Positions 30,788-38,980 of a DNA stretch of 64,000 nucleotides are shown here, piece after piece (position 1 is the first letter of the stretch; every line of letters begins with the position of its first letter). The position numbers were made by a program, and so were the translations under genes. The DNA lies in contig NZ_CP027860.1 in NCBI RefSeq assembly GCF_003015185.1, positions 4,991,001 to 5,055,000 on the forward strand, written 5' to 3'. The DNA comes from Ahniella affigens (lineage in GTDB: Bacteria > Pseudomonadota > Gammaproteobacteria > Xanthomonadales > Ahniellaceae). A model generated the notes under the pieces. It was not told where the DNA came from. It worked only from the letters and a program-made list of their open reading frames with translations, and ran no database searches.

Positions 30788-32094
30788 GGTGCCACTCCGA
30801 GTTGTTCTTCGAGCACCGCCTGCAACTGCTGCTTCAGTTCGGCATCGCGCAGGTCTGCAAACGCCTCGAAGGCGAATGCGTGCGTCAGCATTTGCTGCGC
30901 TTCAGCGAGCGGCAGGCCGCGGGCGCGAAGATAAAACAGCGCGCGTTCATCAAGTTGCCCCACCGTCGCGCCGTGTGCGGCTTTGACCTCGTCGGCGTCA
31001 ATTTCGAGCACCGGCTTGGTATTCACTTCGGCATGCTCGGACAGCAGCAGGTTCTTGCTGCTGAAGCGCGTGTCGGTGCCATCGGCGCCGGCATGCACCA
31101 TCAGGCTGCCGGCTACGGCGAGCTTGCTGCGCCCACGTGCGAGGCCCCGAGCAACGAGATTCGCGCTGGTGTCGCGGGCGCGATGATCAATCTGCCATTG
31201 CACGTCGGCATGCCGGCGGCCGTCCAGATCGATCACGGCGGCAGCGTGGCAATGAGCCTTCGGGCCGGCCAGGTCGACCTGGGTAAACTGCCGATACACG
31301 CCGGCCCCGCGATTAATTTCGTACAGGCCGAGCGTCGCACCGGCGCCAACACGCAGGCGGGCAAAGCCGAGCAGGTGGTTGTGGTCACCGATGTCGCCAA
31401 CACGGACCCAGTTCAGGCGGGCGCCCGCTTCCAGTTCAATTTCGTGTCCCAGGTTGAGGCCTTGATTGCTGGCTGGGTCGCTTAGGAATTCCTCGATCAG
31501 CAACAGGGACTGACCCTTGCCCACGCGAATGCGATGGCGCAGATGCCGCCAGCCTTGGTTCGTCGCGGTGTTGGCATAGGCAATGCGAAGTACTTCTTCG
31601 GTCGGTTCGCCGTCACCTGGTTCCGCCACCCACAGTGTGCCGCCGTCATTCATGGCCATGTTGGCCAATTCGAACCCATCGTCCAGGTAGTCGGCGTGGA
31701 GTTGGGTGTAGGGCGTCCAGTGTGCGTCCGCGCTGATCTCGGCGGCCAATTCAGGCAGATCGTCCTCGAACAGGCCCTCGTCCTCGAATCCGTCGGCCGC
31801 GTCCGCATCCTCATCGTCACTGAGTTCGGCCAACTGACCATCGATGTACAGCACGTCGGGCGCGAGGTCTGCGAGTTCGTCGTCCAGCCATTCGGGCAGT
31901 TCGAATTCGGCCTCATGTTCCGATGCGTTGCTGGCCAGAGCGCGTGCCAACAGGCTGCGGAGGGGCGTGTAGCGCCAGCGCTCGTCGCGATTTGTGGGCA
32001 GACCCTTGGCGCGCAGTTTGGCGCGTGCGGCAGATCGGGCGACATCGCCGGCCTCGCCTACTTGGCTCAGCATCGCGGTCAGGAGATCACTCAT
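30784..32094 (-). CDS. sufD: SufD, Fe-S cluster assembly scaffold component
   Basis: 436 residues. The C-terminal half is the SufB/SufD beta-helix domain (GRSKLAVAGSLMVHAGADGT, FSSKNLLLSEHAEVNTKPVLEI, with the conserved HGATVGQLDERALFYLRARG). SufD pairs with SufB and the ATPase SufC to assemble clusters. An acidic insertion (DDEDADAADGFEDEGLFEDD) around residues 95-115 is not typical. It overlaps sufC and sufS by ATGA on each side. Confidence 0.92.
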   Translation of the reverse strand: MSDLLTAMLSQVGEAGDVARSAARAKLRAKGLPTNRDERWRYTPLRSLLARALASNASEHEAEFELPEWLDDELADLAPDVLYIDGQLAELSDDEDADAADGFEDEGLFEDDLPELAAEISADAHWTPYTQLHADYLDDGFELANMAMNDGGTLWVAEPGDGEPTEEVLRIAYANTATNQGWRHLRHRIRVGKGQSLLLIEEFLSDPASNQGLNLGHEIELEAGARLNWVRVGDIGDHNHLLGFARLRVGAGATLGLYEINRGAGVYRQFTQVDLAGPKAHCHAAAVIDLDGRRHADVQWQIDHRARDTSANLVARGLARGRSKLAVAGSLMVHAGADGTDTRFSSKNLLLSEHAEVNTKPVLEIDADEVKAAHGATVGQLDERALFYLRARGLPLAEAQQMLTHAFAFEAFADLRDAELKQQLQAVLEEQLGVAP

Positions 32095-32864
32095 GACGCC
32101 GACACCGCGCCGCCTTCCAGCCGACGCTCCTTGATCCAGGCATAGCCCTGCTCTTCCAGCTTCAGCGCAAGATCCTTGTCGCCGGATTGCACGATGCGCC
32201 CATCGGCCAGCACATGCACGACGTCGGGCACGATGTAGTCGAGCAGACGCTGGTAGTGCGTGATCACGACGAACGAGCGCGTGGTCGAACGAAGTGCGTT
32301 GACACCTTCGGCGACCATTTTCAGCGCATCGATATCGAGCCCGGAGTCGGTCTCATCCAGAATGCCGAGTCTCGGTTCAAGCAGCGCCATCTGAAAGATC
32401 TCGTTGCGCTTTTTCTCGCCGCCCGAGAAGCCTTCATTCACCGCGCGGTTCAAGAGTTCATCCTTCAGGTGCAACACCTTGAGCTTCTCGCGCACCAGTT
32501 TCAGAAAATTCATCGAATCGAGCTCTGGCTCACCACGAGCCTTGCGCTGGGCATTCAATGCGGCGCGCAGAAAATAGGTGTTGTTCACGCCCGGAATCTC
32601 GACCGGATACTGAAAGGCCAGAAAGACGCCCGCGGCAGCCCGCGCTTCGGGTTCGAGCGTTGTCAGATCCTGGCCTTCGAACAGGACTCGGCCTTGGGTG
32701 ATCTCGTAGCCGTCGCGGCCAGCCAGCACATAGCCGAGCGTTGATTTTCCGGCGCCGTTCGGGCCCATGATGGCGTGCACTTCGCCGCGGTTCACCTGCA
32801 GGTTCAGGCCTTTCAGGATGTCTTTGCCCGCCACGCGGACATGCAGGTTTTCGATCGTCAACAT
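32091..32864 (-). CDS. sufC: SufC, ATPase of the Fe-S assembly complex
   Basis: 257 residues, ABC-type ATPase. It has Walker A GPNGAGKS (residues 34-41), signature FSGGEKKRNEI, Walker B LGILDETDSGLDID, and the SufC-specific HYQRLLDYI. It drives the SufBCD scaffold. It starts 17 bases after the DUF3703 gene, within the operon. Confidence 0.96.
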   Translation of the reverse strand: MLTIENLHVRVAGKDILKGLNLQVNRGEVHAIMGPNGAGKSTLGYVLAGRDGYEITQGRVLFEGQDLTTLEPEARAAAGVFLAFQYPVEIPGVNNTYFLRAALNAQRKARGEPELDSMNFLKLVREKLKVLHLKDELLNRAVNEGFSGGEKKRNEIFQMALLEPRLGILDETDSGLDIDALKMVAEGVNALRSTTRSFVVITHYQRLLDYIVPDVVHVLADGRIVQSGDKDLALKLEEQGYAWIKERRLEGGAVSAS

Positions 32865-32881
32865 GTGCTTGGTTCCAACAG

Positions 32882-33235
32882 TTAGGGTTGCGCGTCGCCG
32901 AGGATGGCGCGCAGGTCTTCAGGGACGGGCATGGGCTTGATCGCGCTGACATTTGCGCCGCCGGTGTTGCCCATGGGCACCCAGAATCGGGATTTCGTCA
33001 ACGCTGCGGGCAGACGCAGGAGCTGACCGAGGATCTCCCGCCAGTCGCGCTTGGCCCAACCAAAGCGCAGCATCTGCCAGTGCACGTACGTGTGTGCAAG
33101 CGTGTGCTTCTGGCTCAGAATATGGGCGCGCTCTAGGTGCGCGAAAGACGACTGGTGCTGGCCCGCGAACCAGTCTGATTCGGCGGCGTTCAGTTCGGCG
33201 AGATAGGCGTCACGTAAGGCCAGGGGCATGCTCAT
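32882..33235 (-). CDS. DUF3703 protein inside the suf operon
   Basis: 117 residues with the DUF3703 pattern: [17 protein letters not shown], then [19 protein letters not shown] (here [12 protein letters not shown]) and a C-terminal [20 protein letters not shown]. The function is unknown. It overlaps sufB by ATGA and precedes sufC by 17 bases, so it is made with the scaffold proteins. Its histidines ([17 protein letters not shown]) could bind metal. A role in Fe-S assembly is inference from position alone. Confidence 0.85.
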   Translation of the reverse strand: MSMPLALRDAYLAELNAAESDWFAGQHQSSFAHLERAHILSQKHTLAHTYVHWQMLRFGWAKRDWREILGQLLRLPAALTKSRFWVPMGNTGGANVSAIKPMPVPEDLRAILGDAQP

Positions 33236-34665
33236 CCGACGGCTCCTTCCAACGACACTTCGAGCAGTTTTTTCGCTTCGACGGCAAACTCCATCGGCAG
33301 CTCGCGGAAGACCTGTTTGCAGAAGCCGTCAACGATCAGCGATACCGCGTCTTCTTCGCTGATGCCGCGGGCGCGGCAGTAAAACAGCTGGTCGTCGCTG
33401 ATCTTGGAGGTCGTGGCTTCGTGTTCCACAATGGCACTGGGATTGCGTACTTCCACATACGGAAACGTGTGCGCACCGCAGCGCTTGCCGATCAGCAGTG
33501 AATCACATTGGGTGTAGTTGCGCGCCCCGGCGGCCGACTTTTCGACCTTGACGAGGCCGCGATACGTGTTCTGACCGTGACCGGCACTGATGCCTTTACT
33601 GATGATCTTGGACTTCGTGTTCTTGCCCAGGTGGATCATCTTCGTACCGGTATCGGCCTGCTGCCGATGATGCGTCAACGCGACGGAATAGAACTCGCCG
33701 ACTGAATCGTCGCCGCGCAGCACGCAACTCGGATACTTCCAGGTAATCGCCGATCCGGTTTCGACTTGGGTCCACGAAATCTTGGCGCGTGCGCCGCGAC
33801 ACTCGCCGCGCTTGGTGACGAAGTTGTAGATGCCGCCGACGCCATTTTCGTCGCCGGGGTACCAATTCTGCACCGTGGAATACTTGATGTTGGCGTCAGT
33901 CAACGCGATCAATTCAACGACCGCCGCGTGCAGCTGATTCTCATCGCGCATCGGCGCCGTGCAGCCTTCCAAGTACGAGACTTGGGCGCCTTCTTCGCAA
34001 ATGATCAGCGTGCGCTCGAATTGGCCCGTATCGCGCGCATTGATGCGGAAGTACGTGCTGAGCTCCATCGGGCAGCGCACGCCCTTCGGCACAAACACGA
34101 AGCTGCCGTCCGAAAAGACCGCGGCGTTCAGTGCGGCGAAGTAGTTGTCGCTCGTGGGCACCACGGTGCCCAGGTACTGCTTGATCAGTTCCGGATGCTC
34201 ATGCACCGCTTCAGAGAACGAGCAGAAGATCACGCCCGCCTTGGCGAGCTCCGCCTTGAACGTGGTACCGACCGACACGGAATCGAACACGGCATCAACC
34301 GCCACGCCGGCGAGCCGCGCGCGCTCGTGCAGCGGCACGCCCAGCTTGTCGTACGTTTCCAGCAGTTTCGGATCGACCTCATCCAGTGATTTGAATTTCT
34401 TCTTGGGCGCGGCGTAGTAGCTGATCGCTTGAAAATCGATCGCCGGCACCTTGAGCTTGGCCCAGTTTGGCGGGCTCATGGTTTGCCAATGACGAAAGGC
34501 GGCGAGGCGCCAGTCGGTCAGCCATTCGGGCTCGCCCTTCTTGCTGCTGATGGCGCGAACGACATCCTCGCTCAGGCCCTTGGGCATGACCTCGGTGTCG
34601 ATGTCCGTGCTGAAACCGGCGTCGTAGCGCCGATTGCCGATTAGTTCTTCAACGCTCGTATTCAT
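33232..34665 (-). CDS. sufB: SufB, Fe-S cluster assembly scaffold
   Basis: 477 residues, typical SufB length. Family hallmarks include the N-terminal region ending PDWLTDWR-like ([16 protein letters not shown]), [40 protein letters not shown], and the C-terminal [30 protein letters not shown]. It forms the scaffold with SufC and SufD. It is the first structural gene after sufR, nine bases downstream of it. Confidence 0.96.
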   Translation of the reverse strand: MNTSVEELIGNRRYDAGFSTDIDTEVMPKGLSEDVVRAISSKKGEPEWLTDWRLAAFRHWQTMSPPNWAKLKVPAIDFQAISYYAAPKKKFKSLDEVDPKLLETYDKLGVPLHERARLAGVAVDAVFDSVSVGTTFKAELAKAGVIFCSFSEAVHEHPELIKQYLGTVVPTSDNYFAALNAAVFSDGSFVFVPKGVRCPMELSTYFRINARDTGQFERTLIICEEGAQVSYLEGCTAPMRDENQLHAAVVELIALTDANIKYSTVQNWYPGDENGVGGIYNFVTKRGECRGARAKISWTQVETGSAITWKYPSCVLRGDDSVGEFYSVALTHHRQQADTGTKMIHLGKNTKSKIISKGISAGHGQNTYRGLVKVEKSAAGARNYTQCDSLLIGKRCGAHTFPYVEVRNPSAIVEHEATTSKISDDQLFYCRARGISEEDAVSLIVDGFCKQVFRELPMEFAVEAKKLLEVSLEGAVG

Positions 34666-34674
34666 CAGGGGCGC

Positions 34675-35130
34675 TCAGGCCAATGCAATCTTGATCGGGA
34701 CCGGCTTGCCACGGGGTGGCGGTGGCGGCGGCGTTTGTTTGAGGTCGGCGAGGCTCATGTCGGCCATGGCCCGCGCAATGACGGCAGAGATGCGTCGCCA
34801 GTGCGATTGCACCTGGCAATGGGTCTCGCGGTTGCAGGCGCCGTGGTGCTCGACACAGTCGGTCATTGCGAGTTTGCCTTCCATGGCTTCGAAAATTTCC
34901 AGTACGCTGATCTCGGTGGCGTTGCGCAGCAAACGATAGCCGCCGTTGACGCCGCGTCGCGATTCGATGAGGCCTGCTGCCGCCAACTGCTTGAGCAACT
35001 TGCTGACGGTTGGGAGCTCCAAGCGCGTGCGCTCGGCCAGCTGCGATGCCGCATGCAGCTCGGTGGGCGACTCTGCCATGGCGACCATGACCACTGTCGC
35101 ATAATCAGTCAGTTTGGAAACACGCAGCAT
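34675..35130 (-). CDS. sufR: Rrf2-family Fe-S regulator of the suf operon
   Basis: 151 residues, winged-helix Rrf2 protein (MLRVSKLTDYATVVMVAMAE; recognition region PTVSKLLKQLAAAGLIESRRG). Three cysteines, C92, C99 and C105, match the IscR-like cluster ligands. It belongs to the SUF-specific subgroup and most likely senses cluster supply and controls its own operon. The C-terminal PPPPPPRGKP tail is a low-complexity addition. Its promoter lies directly upstream. Confidence 0.92.
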   Translation of the reverse strand: MLRVSKLTDYATVVMVAMAESPTELHAASQLAERTRLELPTVSKLLKQLAAAGLIESRRGVNGGYRLLRNATEISVLEIFEAMEGKLAMTDCVEHHGACNRETHCQVQSHWRRISAVIARAMADMSLADLKQTPPPPPPRGKPVPIKIALA

Positions 35131-35166
35131 GGCTGGCTTGTCGGCATTCGGCGAAATAGGACGGAA

Positions 35167-35195
35167 ATTGTACCATTTCAGTGAACGGCGGACAA
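35167..35195 (-). promoter_or_regulatory. sigma-70-type promoter of the suf operon
   Basis: Read leftward: -35 TTGTCC (35190-35195), a 17-base spacer, -10 TACAAT (35167-35172). The -10 lies about 37 bases before the sufR start. I do not see a clear Rrf2 operator, though the AT-rich bases around the -10 could hold one. Confidence 0.65.
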
Positions 35196-35214
35196 AGGCG
35201 CTGTTTTTCCGGGT

Positions 35215-35673
35215 TCAGTTACCGACGATCTTGCGGACTTTCTGCGCGAGTGTGCCCGCTTCGGTCGGTGCTTTCGTGTTGCTGCGGATGGATTCGACGA
35301 ATTGGGCCAACACCGGCACCGAGCGCTCCAGCAGGTACATGGCCTCGGGGCTCATTCGGGCGGGATGATCCGTGAACAGGATGACCAGTTGCTCCAGGTC
35401 CCGGCAATACAACCCGATTGGCCCGGCATTGACCATCTTGGCGGAGCCTTTGATCGTGTGGAAGTCGCGGCGTAATTGCTTCAATGCCGCTGGATCACGA
35501 CGGTTGTCCTTCCACTTCGGGAGCGTCGCCTGCAAGGATGCCAGGGTTTCGTTCAGCTCCTCCAGGAATACCTCCCGGATGTCTGGGTCGAGCCCGGCCT
35601 CCACGGCGTCCTGCTGCTGCGTATTCTGGGCAGCGCGCCGGGGTGTGAACAGGGATTTCAGCCAGGCAATCAA
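35215..35673 (-). CDS. stand-alone Hpt phosphotransfer protein
   Basis: 152 residues with one histidine phosphotransfer domain; the phosphorylation motif is DFHTIKGSAKM (His near residue 72). The pattern resembles the Hpt domains of the Chp/PilL-type hybrid kinases, but here it is on its own. The only start that covers the domain is a TTG (MIAWLK) with GGAACG eight bases upstream. No matching kinase or receiver is adjacent; the two-component pair at 51923-53947 is a simple HK/RR that needs no Hpt. Confidence 0.75.
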   Translation of the reverse strand: MIAWLKSLFTPRRAAQNTQQQDAVEAGLDPDIREVFLEELNETLASLQATLPKWKDNRRDPAALKQLRRDFHTIKGSAKMVNAGPIGLYCRDLEQLVILFTDHPARMSPEAMYLLERSVPVLAQFVESIRSNTKAPTEAGTLAQKVRKIVGN

Positions 35674-35770
35674 AGTTGGACGTTCCGGGGCGGGAGGGTC
35701 TGATGGTACGGGTTTTTGTTCGAGTGTGAATCAGCCGGTTGGGCTGGGCTCGCTGGACTGCCCTAGGGAG

Positions 35771-35939
35771 CCTCTGAACAAGTTCAGAGGCGACGCAGGC
35801 CATGGATGGCCTGCCCAGAATCAAGCGCGCAAGTGCTTGATTCTGGAGCAGCGAGTCCTGACCCCGGCCTTCGCCGGGGCAGGCTTGAGTGCCGGACTCG
35901 GTGCGGGTCTGAAAGTCCAGGATGGACTTATTCAGACCC
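35771..35939. repeat. run of five consecutive stem-loops
   Basis: Five near-perfect hairpins in 169 bases: 35771-35790 (9-bp stem CCTCTGAAC), 35795-35814 (GCAGGCCAT), 35816-35845 (CAGAATCAAGC, 11 bp), 35862-35879 (CCCCGGC, CTTC loop) and 35905-35939 (15-bp stem with a 2-base bulge). The last one covers the stop codon of the exonuclease gene. They lie between that gene and the Hpt gene. They could act as a composite dispersed repeat, an mRNA 3'-end structure or a noncoding RNA. Confidence 0.75.
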
Positions 35940-36504
35940 GCCCTAGTCGCTGCTTCTGGGCACGCAGCATGTTGCAGAACAGGGCCCCTTGTTCAATCGC
36001 GTCATCCAACGCAATGTGTTTGTGCGGCAGCGGATCGAACCAGTCTTTTGGCAAGCGGTGTTTGATGACGTCGCGAAAGTCCAGACCCAAGGCCGCCATC
36101 GCGTAGGACTTCATGTCCAGAGCGGAAAAGCTGAAGGGGCTCTCGCCAGCAAAGCGGATCAAATACCAGTAGACGAACGTGAAGTCGAAGCCGGCTGGAT
36201 AGGCGACAAACACCGGCTTTCCGGGCAAAGACTTCAGCCAAGTAACGTAGCGCGGGATCGCGGTTTCGGGGGCTTCAGGGTCTTTTCGACAAGCGGCCCA
36301 GGCGGCTTTCTGGGTTTTCCACCAGGCGGCGGTTTTGGGGTGTGCACTCGCCCCCGACAACGTTTGGAGATTGACGGTGAAGGTCGCAATGAGCTGCTTG
36401 TCGGCCGTGTAGGCAGCCGACCCGAGGCTCAGCATGCTGTGGGGGCCTGGGATTGGGCCGTCGGTTTCGATGTCGGTGCTGACGTAGAGTTCTGGTTTTG
36501 GCAT
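35932..36504 (-). CDS. DEDD-family 3'-5' exonuclease-like protein
   Basis: 190 residues from [17 protein letters not shown]. It has DxE at the start (STDIETDG), a middle [16 protein letters not shown] region with the expected Asp, and a late [13 protein letters not shown] (H-x4-D), which fits a DEDDh exonuclease/RNase T-like fold. The frame extends 45 codons upstream but lacks family sequence. The target is unknown; DNA or RNA end trimming is typical. Its stop lies inside a hairpin. Confidence 0.8.
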   Translation of the reverse strand: MPKPELYVSTDIETDGPIPGPHSMLSLGSAAYTADKQLIATFTVNLQTLSGASAHPKTAAWWKTQKAAWAACRKDPEAPETAIPRYVTWLKSLPGKPVFVAYPAGFDFTFVYWYLIRFAGESPFSFSALDMKSYAMAALGLDFRDVIKHRLPKDWFDPLPHKHIALDDAIEQGALFCNMLRAQKQRLGRV

Positions 36505-36918
36505 GTCTGTTTGGTGGGTCGAGGGTCGTTCGGATCGCCCCTGGATGAGGCTTGTTCGTACGTCTATTGTGCAGCGGCTCCGCGCGCTTCTGAAACGGGT
36601 GCGAAGTCGCAAGTAGCCATCTCCCCTGCCCTCTCCCACTCGCGTGGGAGTCCAGGCGTCCCTTTGATGCGCTTATTCGCGGATGAAACGGTCAGCGACG
36701 ATACGCGATTCTTACAGCGGCGCATTGTCGCAAGTAGCCCTCTCCCCAGCCCTCTCCCACTCGCGTGGGAGAGGGAGCATTTCTCCCTCCCCCGCGATCG
36801 CGGGGGAGGGTCCGGGGAGGGGGTTACTTGCGGTCAGAGTGGTCAACTCATTCGGATTTCTAGAAGTTGGGTTGGCAAATTGCTATTTCGCGCTTGCTTG
36901 GAGCATTGCACGCAACCC
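36505..36918. repeat. MITE-like inverted-repeat element and a partial copy
   Basis: 36606-36650 and 36727-36770 share GTCGCAAGTAGCC..., CTCTCCCACTCGCGTGGGAG. The second copy continues to a mirror end, ...GGAGGGGGTTACTTGCG at about 36834, giving a ~105-base element with imperfect ~30-base terminal inverted repeats. Internal hairpins are CTCTCCCACTCGCGTGGGAGAG and CCCTCCCCCGCGATCGCGGGGGAGGG. No gene was seen in this gap. Confidence 0.65.
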
Positions 36919-37338
36919 TCATTGGCGATTTCGGCGCTTTCGCTCAGATCGCGATGGCCAATCGCAGCCCGGGCTGCAGCCGAGGAATGACTCGCATTGG
37001 TTGAGTCGGTGGCAATTGGCCGTTCTTGCTGGCAGATCGCAGTCAAAGTCGGGGACGGCGTCACAGCCGCCCGCGCAGCCGGGGTCGCAATCACCGCGTT
37101 GGAGCAAAGGGGGCCGCCGGGTCGCAGCGGTGAGCCGCTCGGCGGCATCACCGCAGCGCGCGAGGCGTCGCTTCAGTAAGGCGATTCCGACCAAAATGCC
37201 GTGGCGCTTGATCGCGCGATAGCCGTAATTCGAACAGGTTGGCCGTCCGGTTGCGGTGCAATACGCACATCGAAAGCCTTTCAGCGGCGACAGATAGCGT
37301 TGATAGAGGCGGATGGACAGCAGAGCGAGCGCGCGCAT
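36919..37338 (-). CDS. yidD: YidD-type membrane protein insertion efficiency factor with a Cys-rich tail
   Basis: 139 residues. The first ~65 match YidD (LYQRYLSPLKGFRCAY, PTCSNYGYRAIKRHG, LLKRRLARCG), a small inner-membrane-associated helper of YidC insertion. The tail (residues 80-139) adds eight cysteines (84, 88, 92, 100, 109, 115, 121, 125) and a basic end, which the short E. coli form lacks. It is not next to rnpA/yidC, the common place for the gene. The tail could bind metal; this is inference. Confidence 0.78.
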   Translation of the reverse strand: MRALALLSIRLYQRYLSPLKGFRCAYCTATGRPTCSNYGYRAIKRHGILVGIALLKRRLARCGDAAERLTAATRRPPLLQRGDCDPGCAGGCDAVPDFDCDLPARTANCHRLNQCESFLGCSPGCDWPSRSERKRRNRQ

Positions 37339-37478
37339 TGCGCCGTTGTTGCATAGGCGCGACCGAATTTCCAGACGGGTTCTGCGTGAATTGCCCTTCA
37401 GCGGCTTGGTGATCGTGGGCCAATTGGGCCCACGATCTCAGCCGGGTTGGCGCCGGCTTTTCACTTTTGGCTGCGGCG

Positions 37479-38477
37479 TTATGCTGCGCGCAGGCGGCTG
37501 AAGGGCTCCGGCAAAGGCCAGTTCGGCAGGCTCCCGTAGTCAAAGTGCACACTGTCGCCGCGTAAAATGTCGTCCAAATGCGACTTGGTGACATGCGGGG
37601 CAAACGAGCTGATCAACTCCCGCACGTATTGCGGGATGACGCGACCTGGGTTGAGTTCGATCCAGGTGATGCACGTTGGAAACAGATGCTTGGCGTCGAT
37701 GACGACGAGTTGCTCGAGATCGGCCGATTCGAGCGCCATCGGCGCCAGAATCCCGACACCGAGGCCAGCCTTGACGTTGGCTTTCAGCACGTCGGCATCG
37801 AGTGCCGTCAGCGCGAAGTTAGGCTTCAGTCCCACGTGCGCAAACGCGTTCGCAATCGAGGAGTTGCCCTTGTTGACCGGTTCGTAGGTCAGCAACGGGT
37901 AGGGGGCCAGATCGACCAGTTTCACCGCATGACGCAGCCGGGCCAGCGGATGGTGCCGGGGCACGACGATGACGCGGTCCCAGCGATAAGCGGGCAGCGC
38001 AATGACATGCTCAGGTTTGGACCCGGAGGTGCTGGTGACAATGAGGTCGAGCTGATTGTTCTTGAGTTGCTCCGTCAGTTCGCCCGTGGAACCCGGGACA
38101 AGGCGAAGTGCCAGATCCGGGAATTTGCTGCGGACCTTGGCCAGCACCGGTGGCAGCACGAAGCGAGCCTGGGTGTGGGTGGTACCGAGCTTGAGCGAGC
38201 CTTGAGTGGCTTGACGGAGGTTGGCGGCGAGCGCCTTGATATTGCGGACTTCATCGATCACGACACGAGCGCGGGCGATGACTTCGCCGCCGGCCGGGGT
38301 GATCGCAGAGAGGGATTTACCCTTGCGGGTGAACAACTGGAAGCCGAGTTCGTCCTCGAGCTGCTTCAGCTGTTTGGAGAGGCCTGGCTGCGTCGCGTGT
38401 ACGCGACCTGCGGCCAGAGTGATGTTCAGATTCGCATCAGCGATCGCGATCAGAAAGCGCAACTGGTTCAGCGTCAT
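37479..38477 (-). CDS. CysB/Cbl-like LysR-type regulator
   Basis: 332 residues from MTLNQLRFLIAIADANLNITLAA, a LysR winged-helix DNA-binding domain (helix-turn-helix around HATQPGLSKQLKQLEDELG), followed by the periplasmic-binding-like effector domain. The N-terminal segment and the TSTSG anion-binding motif (VTSTSGSKPEHV) match CysB/Cbl, which sense N-acetylserine or sulfate/APS and activate sulfur assimilation. It is divergent from cysG (siroheme for sulfite reductase), which supports a cysteine-biosynthesis role. Confidence 0.88.
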   Translation of the reverse strand: MTLNQLRFLIAIADANLNITLAAGRVHATQPGLSKQLKQLEDELGFQLFTRKGKSLSAITPAGGEVIARARVVIDEVRNIKALAANLRQATQGSLKLGTTHTQARFVLPPVLAKVRSKFPDLALRLVPGSTGELTEQLKNNQLDLIVTSTSGSKPEHVIALPAYRWDRVIVVPRHHPLARLRHAVKLVDLAPYPLLTYEPVNKGNSSIANAFAHVGLKPNFALTALDADVLKANVKAGLGVGILAPMALESADLEQLVVIDAKHLFPTCITWIELNPGRVIPQYVRELISSFAPHVTKSHLDDILRGDSVHFDYGSLPNWPLPEPFSRLRAA

Positions 38478-38980
38478 GGCGGCTAGGTTCCAATTCAAGT
38501 GACAGACGGGGTTGTTCGGCCGATTGCGTGGTAATGGAGTAGAGCCAAAGCTTTCGGAAATTCATTCGGCAGGTGGTTACGGTTTTCATGACGTCCTCAG
38601 TGATTAGCAACAGTTATTAGAGCGTGCGCTCGGTTTCGGTGCAGATCGGCTGGATCAGCCATGCTGCAGTGCGAAAGTCGCGAGGGCCACCCGAAGCTAT
38701 CCCAAGGATTTCGTGACGTAAAGTCTGTGCGCTGGCGTATGGAGCCTTGATTCGACAGACGGCGACTGACCCGGCGTTTGGTGAATAAGCATTTACGGAC
38801 ATTGGTATGAGCCGCCAAACCCGCGGTTCTATGCGGGTTTCGGTGGTTTTCAGGTCAGCCCGGGAGCATGTGCTGGGCGGCCGCGCTTATTCCTGTTTGG
38901 GCATATCGTATTCAATAGCCATCATTTCCGACGACCGCTCGGGCCACCTAGTTTTGGCATATCACGATTGAGGTCTCGTC
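38478..38980. promoter_or_regulatory. divergent control region between the CysB-like gene and cysG
   Basis: About 500 bases without a gene. GGCATATC occurs twice (near 38900 and 38956), close to the cysG start. Since LysR regulators usually act from the divergent gap, a CysB-type site is expected here, but I cannot define one. cysG has GAGG seven bases before its ATG. Confidence 0.35.

Noticed and set aside
29480-30934. A 484-codon rightward frame opposite sufS
   Set aside because: Antisense of a certain sufS gene; the translation has no recognisable domain.
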